From Pontibacter harenae (GTDB lineage Bacteria > Bacteroidota > Bacteroidia > Cytophagales > Hymenobacteraceae): a stretch of 49,610 nt of DNA. The position numbers and the translations under genes are program-made. The stretch covers positions 1 to 49,610 of the forward strand of contig NZ_JAJJWH010000034.1 of NCBI RefSeq assembly GCF_020907245.1, read 5' to 3'. Positions 18,401 to 25,531 of this stretch are shown here, in pieces (the first letter of the stretch is position 1; each line of letters begins with the position of its first letter). The notes under the pieces are model-generated. The model was not told where the DNA came from. It did no database searches and was given only the letters and a program-made list of their open reading frames with translations.

Positions 18401-19002
18401 CTTGTCCATGTCCACGGCTCCCTATGTTCTCCTTCTACACGCTCCATTAGCACTGTCATATCAGGATTTAGCTTGCTGTGCACATAAGTTTCATCCCAAG
18501 TTTCAAACTCTGACAGCCCCTGCATCGTCTCATGCTCTTTGTTGACGATTGGAACAGTAAAAGTACCAGTACGATGTGATTTAAATTGTCCACCTACAGT
18601 GCTTACATACCAATCAGAGTTTCTGAACATGAAAGAGGCGCTGTGAATAGGAATCAACCCTTTTCCACCTTCAACAAACTCTTTTAATGACGCTTCCTGT
18701 TCTGAAGTAATTCGATCATGATTTGCGTAAATCATCAATCCATCATACTTGCCTAGGTTCTCTGAGTTAAGATCATTAGGATCTTCGGTATAAGTAAGGT
18801 TTATACCTTTCTGAAACAGCGGCAACGCCAGCATCGGAAAGAATTTTTCTGAATTATGGTGCTCGCTGTCATGCCCCAGGAAGAGAATCTCGATTCGCTT
18901 AGGAGGTGGCAGTTCCTGAACACTTTGAGCCGTTTGCGCCTTCTGCGAGCAGCTGTTCAACAACAGCGAAAAACAGGCTAATAGGTGAAGTATCTTTTTC
19001 AT
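15418..19002 (-). CDS. ThuA-propeller-HEAT-LamG-cupredoxin fusion lipoprotein
   Basis: 1194 aa with lipobox Cys18 (LLLNSCSQ). Modules in order: ThuA-like class I amidotransferase-fold domain (about 36-240, 'FLGHDSEHHNSEKFF', 'KGLIPIHSASFMF', 'IFYTAYGHDERTW'); PVC-type/glucose dehydrogenase-like beta-propeller (about 285-655, with DTDGDGKAD and DTDGDDKAD loops that look calcium-binding); HEAT-like repeats (about 665-850); a concanavalin/LamG-like sandwich (about 880-1025, 'GVVVAQGGKVAGYSLYVQD'); a Lys/Ala-rich linker (about 1026-1068); and a blue-copper cupredoxin (about 1070-1192) with His1106, Cys1174, His1179 and Met1183 in azurin spacing (C-x4-H-x3-M). It probably oxidises or processes a sugar outside the inner membrane and hands electrons to copper. 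It heads the unit with the epimerase and Gfo/Idh genes. The module calls are strong; the activity is inference. Confidence 0.85.
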   Translation of the reverse strand: MKKILHLLACFSLLLNSCSQKAQTAQSVQELPPPKRIEILFLGHDSEHHNSEKFFPMLALPLFQKGINLTYTEDPNDLNSENLGKYDGLMIYANHDRITSEQEASLKEFVEGGKGLIPIHSASFMFRNSDWYVSTVGGQFKSHRTGTFTVPIVNKEHETMQGLSEFETWDETYVHSKLNPDMTVLMERVEGEHREPWTWTRTQGKGKIFYTAYGHDERTWVQPGFQNLMANGVLWAVSDQAKDQLARLALPTPTFSDADVPNYERRDPAPKFQHPLSPEESQKLVQVPVDFKLQLFASEPDIINPIAMAWDERGRLWVIETEDYPNEVRDEEGVGKDRIKICEDTDGDGKADKFTVFADGLNIPTSLTFANGGVIISMAPHFVLLKDTDGDDKADVKEKIITGWGKSDTHAGPSNLRYGLDNKIWGVLGYSGFKGTVNGKDLSFSQGVYRFDPDGDNLEYLGRTSNNTWGLGFSEEFDVFISTANGLHSAYFAMPNQYIKRVILGGSGNTVFRADTHFDMPHVTPYLRQVDWHGGFTAAAGHNLYTARNYPKSYWNRVGFVAEPTGRVLHNAILEKKGAGYTEKNGYNLLASSDEWFSPVHAEVGPDGAVWVADWYNFIIQHNPTPRGFENGKGNAYINPLRDSKHGRIYRVVYKNAKPYKPMQLSKDDTEGLLAALRSDNMFWRTTAQRLIVENQKKDAIPGLLNLVKDKSVDEIGLNSPAVHALWTLHGLGALDGSNTEAMEVVKNALSHPAAGVRKNAVQVLPRNQQSLDYLMGANLINDPDMRIRMAAVLAVADMPASAEVGKQLYEASLSADNAKDEYIPQAFFAASLAHEAGFNSAAPKDAHLAHKPDSVLTLSERIVKSMSQERYNLDRRNPIMFPPNVAGKEIIVRASLAPSSNGMDGVVVAQGGKVAGYSLYVQDNKLHWVVKQNGKAYTAVTTKALPTDKFNVVAKLTNGGNMNIDVNDQTVAKGKAPMLFASALTPEDVRVGRDLEDENKIGDYPTRFFFRGDLGRDATLELQKPTAKAIAANTSAKKTSTAKAARKQAAAKAAAPKGPTKAVAKAATINIKVVEHEMKFDKKTFTVKAGQKVTIYFENPDFMQHNFVVVKPGTLEKVGKAADELARDPKGAEKNYVPQISEVIVATRLVDPQGKEAIVFTVPDKPGEYPFVCTVPGHWRLMNGIMKVEASTI

Positions 19003-19885
19003 ACGGGTATTGGTTATATGCTAATAGGTATAATCCTATTGATAAATTGTGCTCGTTATTGACAGCGACTTAGATGTTATGTTCCTACAACTCATAAGCC
19101 GAAACCATATAAAATACACCCACTATTGCAATCAGCACTCTTTTCAGACTTTTACTTATTTGTTTTTACTGCCACAAAAGCTTTGTTAAAGATGCTGTTT
19201 CGCCCTCGATGTTTAAACTACAGTAATAACAGTACTAGCCATTATGATAGTAGAGCCCTAAGCCTATAGCTTTTAGACACTTCTGATAGATTATTTTATA
19301 AAAAATTTACCGCTTTAGCACAAAATGAAGCAATACGCTCGAGATAGGTATAAAAGGATTGCTTTAAAACTGATGAACCGCACGCTATACTACAATGTTA
19401 ATTGTAATCAGAAACCAGCGCAGATCATCAATATTCTACTTCACCAGCTAGTAATGCCAACGCCAAATATGTGCCAGCTAGCGTAGCCGCAAGTCAGTTA
19501 AAATTTTAGAATTACAAAAAGGAATATTCAAGTATCTTGTTTGATAGGCAAACATTTTTTTTAGACAAGGCCCTCCTCTTGAGCTGATATTTGGAGCGTT
19601 TATCAATAATCTTTGAAAGAAGGGAGGATTGCTTTAGTAAGCACGACTAATTCTGAGGAGATCAGAGAAATTTATAGACTATGGAAAATCACAGTTTTTA
19701 TAACGTTGTGAAAAAGCTCATAACTCACTGTAAACTAATTTATTAATAACACAACTAAAATTGAAATGATATTAACCACTTTTACCTTCATCAAATAAAA
19801 ACATCATAAAGGTTTTATCTGTTCTATATTTATTGAATCTTTTTTAATTCTAGTGCGCCAGCATTATGATAGTTAAATGGCAGCC
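19003..19885. other. Gene-free region upstream of the ThuA fusion
   Basis: About 880 AT-rich bases with no convincing gene. An imperfect palindrome AATAGG-tataat-CCTATT (19023-19040) lies 20-38 bases upstream of the ThuA-fusion start and could be an operator or promoter element. No remnant of the FecR membrane or periplasmic domain is recognisable here, although this is where it would be expected. Confidence 0.5.
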
Positions 19886-20143
19886 TCAGCGTTTGTTTTT
19901 GGATGCTTGTATTCTTTCCCATAAAGTCGCCACCCGACTTTCTGATAATTTATATCTTTCTGAATTCAAATGTAAAATGTGCTCTTGCGCCTTTTCCATT
20001 ATCTGTTTTGTCTCTGGTTTTTCAAATTGCAAACTCCGCCAGAAGCTATCATGGCTATCATCTTCTTTCAGAACCCATTTCCAGAAGCGTTTATCTTCCA
20101 CAAAGTCCTCGAAAGTATATTCTATAAATTGTGCAGTATCCAT
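19886..20143 (-). CDS. Stub FecR-type anti-sigma factor, N-terminal domain only
   Basis: 85 aa. I chose the ATG at 20143 because the longer frame to 20293 reads through a terminator hairpin. The sequence 'FIEYTFEDFVEDKRFWKWVL', then 'DDSHDSFWRSL', 'KAQEHIL' and 'RVATLWERIQASKNKR' matches the cytosolic N-terminal domain of Bacteroidota FecR anti-sigma factors. Those are usually 300-400 aa with a membrane helix, FecR domain and DUF4974. Here the frame stops right before the membrane helix would begin, and I see no hydrophobic continuation in another frame. It follows the sigma gene by about 160 bases. It may be a soluble anti-sigma domain or a decayed gene. Confidence 0.65.
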   Translation of the reverse strand: MDTAQFIEYTFEDFVEDKRFWKWVLKEDDSHDSFWRSLQFEKPETKQIMEKAQEHILHLNSERYKLSESRVATLWERIQASKNKR

Positions 20144-20228
20144 ATCCAAGCCCCTGTCTTGTTTGTAACACAAAGATAGAGCTCTTTCTTTGTGAGTTTG
20201 GACAAACAATTTAAACAATTGATAAAAC

Positions 20229-20283
20229 AAAGGAGTGGTACCTGGAGCAAAGTAATAAGCTTTGCTCCAGGTACCACTCCTTT
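20229..20283 (-). terminator. Perfect 24-bp-stem intrinsic terminator after the sigma factor
   Basis: Arms at 20229-20252 and 20260-20283 are perfectly complementary over 24 bases around a seven-base loop (taataag). On the minus strand the stem begins 20 bases past the sigma-factor stop and is followed by a U-rich tail (TTGTTTTATC). It stands between the sigma gene and the stub anti-sigma gene, and so would separate their expression. Confidence 0.9.
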
Positions 20284-20303
20284 TAAACTGCAATTTTGTA
20301 TGA

Positions 20304-20921
20304 TTAGTTATATAACGCCTGATACTGTAGGTTTTTCTTCAGCATAGCAACTCCCCTGCTCACCAACTTGTAAATATTCTCAGTACTCATTCCCATTACC
20401 TTTGCAATCTCCTGAAACGAAAGATCTTTATAATATTTCAACAGTATGGCCCTCCTCTGATTTTCTGAAAGCGCTGACAGACTCTGCATAATTGTTTTCT
20501 GCTGCTTTGTTGCCTGTTGCTTGTGTATCATTTGATCTTCAGCAGAGGCGCTGCTATCTTTTATCACAGCCTCAAGTATGCTATAGTCACACACCGAAGT
20601 AACCTTTTTCTTTGCCATCTCCTTGTGCAGTCTTCTTTTGATAGAAGCATACAGATAAAAGCGTACCGAAATAGGTAAGGAAATAGTTTCTCTGTTGTTC
20701 CACAGATCTACAAATAGACTATGTATACAGTCTTCAATTAAAGACTGGTCATCAGAAAACTTTCTGCCGTAATTGTAGATAACCTGAATGTACTGTTGGT
20801 ACAGCTTTGCAAAAGCATCATCATCTCCCTCTTGAAATGATTTCCACAGCACTCTCTCAGCTTCATTCTCAATTTGCCGAGCGTTTTTCATTCCGATTTC
20901 TGGTGTAGGAGTTACAATCAT
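20304..20921 (-). CDS. ECF-type RNA polymerase sigma factor, RpoE-like
   Basis: 205 aa from the ATG at 20921; another ATG at 20891 gives 195 aa, and the frame to 20951 would need TTG. Sigma region 2 is seen in 'AFAKLYQQYIQVIYNYGRKF' and 'LIEDCIHSLFVDLWNNRETI'. Region 4 is seen in 'LSENQRRAILLKYYKDLSFQ' followed by 'EIAKVMGMSTENIYKLVSRG', a helix-turn-helix that reads the -35 element. It belongs to the Bacteroidota family usually paired with FecR anti-sigma factors and SusC-type transducers. Its apparent partner is the truncated FecR gene beyond the terminator. Targets are unknown; the susC operon or the pectin genes are candidates. Confidence 0.9.
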   Translation of the reverse strand: MIVTPTPEIGMKNARQIENEAERVLWKSFQEGDDDAFAKLYQQYIQVIYNYGRKFSDDQSLIEDCIHSLFVDLWNNRETISLPISVRFYLYASIKRRLHKEMAKKKVTSVCDYSILEAVIKDSSASAEDQMIHKQQATKQQKTIMQSLSALSENQRRAILLKYYKDLSFQEIAKVMGMSTENIYKLVSRGVAMLKKNLQYQALYN

Positions 20922-21228
20922 AAACTTTGGTGTAAATCTGTTATCATACAATCTTTCCTATTTACTATAGTTCGTTTCTTACCTGTAAATCATTTAGCTG
21001 AGCTACTCTTAGCGGGAACATCTCACTTTCAGATGATCAGTTAATATGCTCGTTTCTATTAAAACTATTCCAATTACATCTTGGCAACTTTATTCGAAAC
21101 ATTGGCAACTCCTAATGCACAATTTTTTACAGCCACAAAACCTGCTAGTAACACAATCTATTGAAGTTCAAATGTGAAGATGACACTTCATTAAAAAAAC
21201 ATTTCATGGCTATACTTCGACAGTTTTA

Positions 21229-21242
21229 TGCAAACGTTTGCA
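21229..21242. promoter_or_regulatory. LacI-type operator palindrome TGCAAACGTTTGCA
   Basis: A perfect 14-base palindrome with a central CpG, the layout of PurR/GalR/LacI-family operators. It lies about 310 bases upstream of the sigma-factor start and 234 bases downstream of the LacI gene. Confidence 0.6.
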
Positions 21243-21400
21243 CATGGACTTTATAAGGAAACCGTTCAAAATCAAATCTCACTACTGTATACTTGTACTC
21301 ACCTCTGATGACACGCATATATTAAGACTGGTATTAAGTGTATGTTTGACTAAAAATAATAAACGTAAATTTTACACGCAATAAAAACCTTAAATATTTT

Positions 21401-21412
21401 GTAAGCGCTTAC
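21401..21412. promoter_or_regulatory. LacI-type operator palindrome GTAAGCGCTTAC
   Basis: A perfect 12-base palindrome with a central CpG, 64 bases beyond the LacI stop. A possible minus-strand -7 element (21426-21433) would place a transcription start about 10-15 bases before it, a usual operator position. Binding by the adjacent LacI protein is inference. Confidence 0.55.
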
Positions 21413-21475
21413 TCATCAACTCAGGCAAAACTATAGTTATATTATCTAACTAATGAATACAATTCACATGCTATT

Positions 21476-22519
21476 TTATTGCAAAAAGGGAGAATTCACA
21501 CCACTTGAAGCCCTTTTCTCTAGCTCCACTGGAGTTGTAAAAGAGACAAAGCTTTTGCTGTAACGTTCTTTATCTTGGATGAGCTCAAGCATTAGAGAAG
21601 CCGCCTGCCGCCCCACCTCGTAAGGGAATTGCTCTACTGATGTGATGGCTGGCTCTATAATTTGTGTACGAGGGTCGTTGGAGTAGCCTGTAATTTTAAG
21701 ATCCTCTGGAATCTTGAGCCCCACTCTCTTCGCATGCTCTGTTACAGAAATCGCTGAAGTATCATTACACGCAAAAATGGCATCAGGAAAGGGTTCAGCT
21801 GCAAAAACCTCCTCGCAGGCACGCATCGCATTTTCCCATGTCAGCTCATGAAAGAAAACCATAGACTCATCCACAGCGATGCCGTACTTTTTTAGGGCAT
21901 CGGTATAACCTTGGTAGCGCTCCTCATAAATGCTACACGAGGTAGGACCAGTAATATGAGCAATACGCCTGCACCCCTGCTCCAACAGGTGTAACGTGGA
22001 GAGATAGCCGCCTGTATACTCATCGCCTTTAATTTTGTGCGCTGGGTAACTCTTAGGCACCCTGTCATAAAACATAAGCGGAATACCTGCCCTGGAAAAG
22101 ATATCGAAATAGGAGAAGTCTTCTGTATATAATGTCGTAGACACAATAAGCCCTTCTACCCTAGAGGAGTACAGCACGTTTACCAACTCCTTTTCCAATG
22201 CGGGTGAGTCATTTGATTGGCAAATCATTAGGTTATAGCCTTTCTCGTGCAGCCTGTCTTGTATGGCTGTCACAACGGTGGAGGGAAAGAACATAGATAT
22301 TTTAGGTACGATCAGCCCGATAATGTTAGACTTGTTACTGCGAAGACCTGCCGCCAACGCGTTATGCCTATAATCAGACTTAGAAGCCAAATCCTTAACC
22401 TTTGCCTTTGTCTTGTCGCTTATATGCGGATGGTTGTTTAAAGCTCTGGATACTGTAGAGACAGATATTCCTAGCTCAGCGGCAATGTCTTTTATAGTAT
22501 AAGGTGTTGGCTTCTTCAT
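21476..22519 (-). CDS. LacI-family transcriptional regulator
   Basis: 347 aa from the ATG at 22519; a GTG at 22534 would add five residues. The N-terminal helix-turn-helix 'TIKDIAAELGISVSTVSRAL' and hinge 'NNHPHISDKTKAKVKDLASK' are classic LacI features, followed by a periplasmic-binding-protein-like effector domain ('IIGLIVPKISMFFPSTVV', 'DAIFACNDTSAISVTEHAKR', 'PAITSVEQFPYEVGRQAA'). It would bind palindromic operators with a central CpG and respond to a sugar or sugar acid. Two such palindromes lie just downstream, and an imperfect one (GCAAACttGTTTAC, 22633-22646) lies upstream of its own gene. It could control the sugar-oxidation block, the sigma factor, the fucose genes, or several of these. 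Confidence 0.93.
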   Translation of the reverse strand: MKKPTPYTIKDIAAELGISVSTVSRALNNHPHISDKTKAKVKDLASKSDYRHNALAAGLRSNKSNIIGLIVPKISMFFPSTVVTAIQDRLHEKGYNLMICQSNDSPALEKELVNVLYSSRVEGLIVSTTLYTEDFSYFDIFSRAGIPLMFYDRVPKSYPAHKIKGDEYTGGYLSTLHLLEQGCRRIAHITGPTSCSIYEERYQGYTDALKKYGIAVDESMVFFHELTWENAMRACEEVFAAEPFPDAIFACNDTSAISVTEHAKRVGLKIPEDLKITGYSNDPRTQIIEPAITSVEQFPYEVGRQAASLMLELIQDKERYSKSFVSFTTPVELEKRASSGVNSPFLQ

Positions 22520-22896
22520 GGTTGCTGTACGCACTTAGGTTGTAAACTTAGCAAATACAGCCAAAAGTCAATTCAACTTCTACAACAAAATAGAATGGCA
22601 AGAATTTATCTGATGAGCTTCTGTTACTTTAAGCAAACTTGTTTACCTGTAATGGTTAATCTACTCATATAAAATATTACTAATAAAAATAGTAAATTCT
22701 ATCAAGGAAACTAATTAAATTAGCAACAATTTTAGTACACCATACGGATAATTTAACCTGCTGTGCTTTCTACAAAGCAGAAGACAATGGATCAATTATG
22801 TTAGCTATCGCTCGGAACACTTCTTTAACAGGTACAGTTAAAACACGTAAACAAGCGATTTTAACAATTAACCGCGACACCCATATTTCAGCAAGC
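22520..22896. other. Divergent intergenic region between lacI and the TcmP-like gene
   Basis: AT-rich. It holds an imperfect 14-base palindrome GCAAACttGTTTAC at 22633-22646, a possible LacI autoregulatory site about 115 bases upstream of the lacI start. The last third is the in-frame but atypical 5' extension of the TcmP-like frame. Nothing else is recognised. Confidence 0.4.
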
Positions 22897-24021
22897 ATGC
22901 CTGCTATTGAGCCCAGTACATTTTTTAAACAAACTCGAAGTGTATCAGAAATAAAAACAGAGCTACTTAGCAAGTGCTTTGAGGCTTGGTGCGCCACTAT
23001 ATTGCCTAACCAAACGCATCCAATCAAGACCGCACTTTATATAGATACTTTTTCTAGCTCAGGCTACGACGAAGCAGGTACAGCAGCCTTTCCGCTCAGG
23101 ATTTTAAAAAGGCTCTACGCCAGCACTGGCACACGCACCGATTATAATGAGCTAGTACAGCCAGTATTTACCGATGCAAATTTATCGGACCTGAGCCAGC
23201 TACGGCAACACATAGAAGGCCTTCCTTACTACGAAGAGCTAAAGCACGTTCCTATTGTTTTGGAGAACGAGCTTGACCATGACCGTCTGAAAGAACTCTT
23301 ACATGAGCTCTTTCCAACACTTATAGCGATGGAGTTGTTTGGCAGCAGCTTTGCTCAAAATCTGTTGCTTGAATCTTTTAATAACTCTAACAGTAGCTTT
23401 TTCATGTTATTCGATATGAACGCATTGAAAAAGGCTGTTACGCAAAAAAACATTGAGCCATGGATTGAGCAGCTGTTTGGAGATAAACTGATTCGCTTAA
23501 AGGAATTTATAAGCAAGAACAGAAATGCTGTGAAAAGAGAAGACTTTATTCTGGAGTGCTTTGATAGTATTTTTAAGAACAGAGGCTTTCAGCTTGCTAC
23601 CTTCAAAATTACTTCCACAGATAAGAGCACACCTAGCTTTTACGTGTTATATGCAACCCGATCGGAGGCAGAATATTTTATAGTAAAAGAAACCCTGACT
23701 GCCTACAGCGAATTTCAAGAAGACGGCGTGCCGTTATTTGGCGTTAATCTAGCGCATTACCAAACTTCGCTGTTTCAAGAGCACTATACCTATTCTATTC
23801 TAAATTTGGTGAAAGAGCTTTCAGAAAAGGTGTCAAGCTTCAACTATAAAAAGATTGAAAAGATTTACGAACTTCATAGCATAGGCACGAACTATACAAA
23901 AGATAATTACAAAGCGGCTGTTAGCATGTTAATGAGCCAAGGCAAAGTGATGATACTTAATGAAAAAACTTTGCAATCAACTAAAAACATAACTCTTACT
24001 TCTATTGTGAAGTTTTGCTAG
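22897..24021 (+). CDS. Three-Cys-motif partner protein (TcmP)-like
   Basis: 374 aa from the ATG at 22897. The frame opens at 22798, but the extra 33 residues look unlike the family. The N-terminus 'FFKQTRSVSEIKTELLSKCF' with 'ALYIDTFSSSGYDEAGTAAFPLRIL' matches TcmP proteins, which have a degenerate Rossmann/methyltransferase-like start ('YIDLFAGPG' in relatives, 'YIDTFSSSG' here). A middle acidic segment ('SFFMLFDMNALKKAV') and a C-terminal winged-helix-like part follow. TcmP is normally encoded next to a DUF5131 (phage Gp37/Gp68-like) protein with a three-Cys motif; no such gene is in this window. Function is unknown for the family. It is a single plus-strand gene divergent from lacI. Confidence 0.65.
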   Translation: MPAIEPSTFFKQTRSVSEIKTELLSKCFEAWCATILPNQTHPIKTALYIDTFSSSGYDEAGTAAFPLRILKRLYASTGTRTDYNELVQPVFTDANLSDLSQLRQHIEGLPYYEELKHVPIVLENELDHDRLKELLHELFPTLIAMELFGSSFAQNLLLESFNNSNSSFFMLFDMNALKKAVTQKNIEPWIEQLFGDKLIRLKEFISKNRNAVKREDFILECFDSIFKNRGFQLATFKITSTDKSTPSFYVLYATRSEAEYFIVKETLTAYSEFQEDGVPLFGVNLAHYQTSLFQEHYTYSILNLVKELSEKVSSFNYKKIEKIYELHSIGTNYTKDNYKAAVSMLMSQGKVMILNEKTLQSTKNITLTSIVKFC

Positions 24022-24040
24022 CGCAGCCAAAGCCGCACAC

Positions 24041-24085
24041 GCTATAAGAAAATTCTAAATCAGCTTTGCACCCTTATCTTATAGC
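24041..24085 (+). terminator. Inverted repeat after the TcmP-like gene
   Basis: Perfect nine-base arms gctataaga (24041-24049) and tcttatagc (24077-24085) enclose a 27-base loop, 20 bases past the stop. There is no U-tract, so this is a weak terminator candidate. Confidence 0.3.
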
Positions 24086-24185
24086 AGCCACAAGAATGTA
24101 AACAAATATCTTTAATATTTAATATATGGCATGTGATTTGAGATGCTCCAAAATATGATTTAGCTACCTCCACATCACTATCTAT

Positions 24186-24866
24186 ATGAAAAAAACATTG
24201 TTTACAGTGGCTTTGTGCTGCGTTGGCCTGGTAGCCAGCGCTCAGCAGAGCAACGATCAAGCTTCAAGGGTAAGCCTTCAGATGGGCATGGCGTTTCCTT
24301 CAGGAGATTTCAAGAGCACAGAATTAAGCAATATCAAGTCAGGGTATGCACATGATGGTGTTTTCATCTCCGCTAGCTATACACAAGACTTAAACAAAAA
24401 TTTTGGTGTTGGCGCCACCTGGGCTTATCGTAACCACCCTTTCAATATTGCTCCTTATGCAGAAAAGTATGAAGCTTATGCGTATGAGATAGAAGCTGAC
24501 CCGTATGTTTCTATATATGCTACTATAGATGCCTACGCTCAGCTACCGCTAAATAAGTTTACTGCTTACGCGAAGGGCTCGGCAGGTTATGGCGCTTTTC
24601 GCCCAGCAGCTCTTTCCGGCACAGTTGTTTATGAAAACGGTTCTACCTTACAATTCTCTTCAGACCCAGGAAGAAGCGGTAGCGGTGTTTACGGAATTGC
24701 AGGCGGTGTACGTTATAACTTTGGCCACTTTGGATTAGGGGCCGAACTAGGCATGATAGCAGCCAAACCAGAATTTAATGTAGTGATTGACGGTGAAGTT
24801 AAAGATCTTAAGCAGCCCATGCACACTACTAATTTAAGCCTAGCCCTTTCTTACCGATTGAATTGA
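24186..24866 (+). CDS. Small outer-membrane beta-barrel protein
   Basis: 226 aa with a clear signal peptide (MKKTLFTVALCCVGLVASAQ). The mature part alternates polar and aromatic residues as in eight-stranded porin-like/OmpW- or OprF-like barrels: 'VSLQMGMAFPSGDFKST', 'FGVGATWAYRNHPFNIAPY', 'GVRYNFGHFGLGAELGMI', and a C-terminal strand 'TTNLSLALSYRLN'. It lies alone on the plus strand. Function cannot be assigned; such proteins are often structural or adhesion-related in Bacteroidota. Confidence 0.75.
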   Translation: MKKTLFTVALCCVGLVASAQQSNDQASRVSLQMGMAFPSGDFKSTELSNIKSGYAHDGVFISASYTQDLNKNFGVGATWAYRNHPFNIAPYAEKYEAYAYEIEADPYVSIYATIDAYAQLPLNKFTAYAKGSAGYGAFRPAALSGTVVYENGSTLQFSSDPGRSGSGVYGIAGGVRYNFGHFGLGAELGMIAAKPEFNVVIDGEVKDLKQPMHTTNLSLALSYRLN

Positions 24867-24930
24867 AAAGTGGAACAGGATAATCTTCAACAGACGAGAA
24901 CCTAACAGAAAGTACATAGAGGAAGGCTTC

Positions 24931-24961
24931 CAGAGCCAATTAGTAGACCTATGAGGCTCTG
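24931..24961. terminator. Hairpin between the convergent barrel and NUDIX genes
   Basis: Seven-base arms cagagcc (24931-24937) and ggctctg (24955-24961) flank a 17-base loop, in the 100-base gap between two convergent genes. It could end both transcripts. No strong U-tract is present. Confidence 0.4.
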
Positions 24962-24966
24962 AAACC

Positions 24967-25368
24967 TCAATCCCACAACAAGCCTTCTCTTTTTAGCCAA
25001 TCAAAAATAAGCTTATCTACAGGAGAAATACTTTCCCTGTCGGAATACCCCAACCACACTACTTCTTCTATTTCGCTGCTTGGTGTAATGGTGCCGTTGT
25101 AACGGCAGGTGTAACAAGTCATTTTAACCTCTACTCCTGGTGCATGGCTATCAGCTTGTGCCTGAAATGTTCCTACGTAAACTGCTGTGTCCAATAACAA
25201 GTCAACTGTTAGCTCTTCCTTTACCTCACGGAATAGCGTTTCAAGGTCGCTTTCTCCAGCTTCTCTCTTGCCTCCAGGTATATAGTATTTCGTTCTTCCC
25301 TTACTCCTGGTGCTTAATATTTTCCCGTTCTGTATTTCTATCCAGGCTAGTTTATCAATCAGGCGCAT
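24967..25368 (-). CDS. NUDIX hydrolase
   Basis: 133 aa, cytosolic. The Nudix box G-x5-E-x7-RE-V-x-EE is intact in 'GKREAGESDLETLFREVKEE'; the usual C-terminal Gly of the box is replaced (LTV). The box binds Mg and hydrolyses a nucleoside diphosphate linked to another group. The start 'RLIDKLAWIEIQNGKILSTR' with 'YYIPGGKREAGE' resembles the MutT-like/ADP-ribose subgroup often listed as general NUDIX proteins. It is in the minus orientation, 160 bases before the end of the GH13 gene. Substrate unknown. Confidence 0.9.
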   Translation of the reverse strand: MRLIDKLAWIEIQNGKILSTRSKGRTKYYIPGGKREAGESDLETLFREVKEELTVDLLLDTAVYVGTFQAQADSHAPGVEVKMTCYTCRYNGTITPSSEIEEVVWLGYSDRESISPVDKLIFDWLKREGLLWD

Positions 25369-25531
25369 TCTTTTTCTCAGTTGTTTTACCTACAAAAGTA
25401 GAAATCCCAAACAAAACTCCTGGATAAACAAAGACAAAACTGCTTGTAAAAAACACCTGCAGTTGCTTAAGGAACAACTCTTTTAATCACAAATCAGTAG
25501 CACCTAGAGGATATTTTCTGAGCAGAGGCTA

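Larger units (their letters stand above)
20922..21475. other. Gene-free region with two operator-like palindromes
   Basis: About 550 AT-rich bases between the LacI gene and the sigma gene, both on the minus strand. It contains perfect palindromes at 21229-21242 and 21401-21412 and a CAAAACTA sequence at 21426-21433 that matches a minus-strand TAnnTTTG -7 element. No ORF of useful length is present, so a leader transcript or small RNA is possible. Confidence 0.5.

Noticed and set aside
19023..19040. Imperfect palindrome AATAGG-N6-CCTATT as a firm operator
   Set aside because: Only six-base arms in AT-rich DNA and no second copy found; noted only in the gap entry.
20144..20293. N-terminal extension of the stub FecR protein by 50 residues
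   Set aside because: It would be encoded by the 24-bp-stem terminator and its tail. The family sequence starts only at the ATG at 20143.
22798..22896. Upstream in-frame extension of the TcmP-like gene
   Set aside because: Thirty-three residues without similarity to TcmP starts; family members begin a few residues before the FFxxxxSxSEIK segment.
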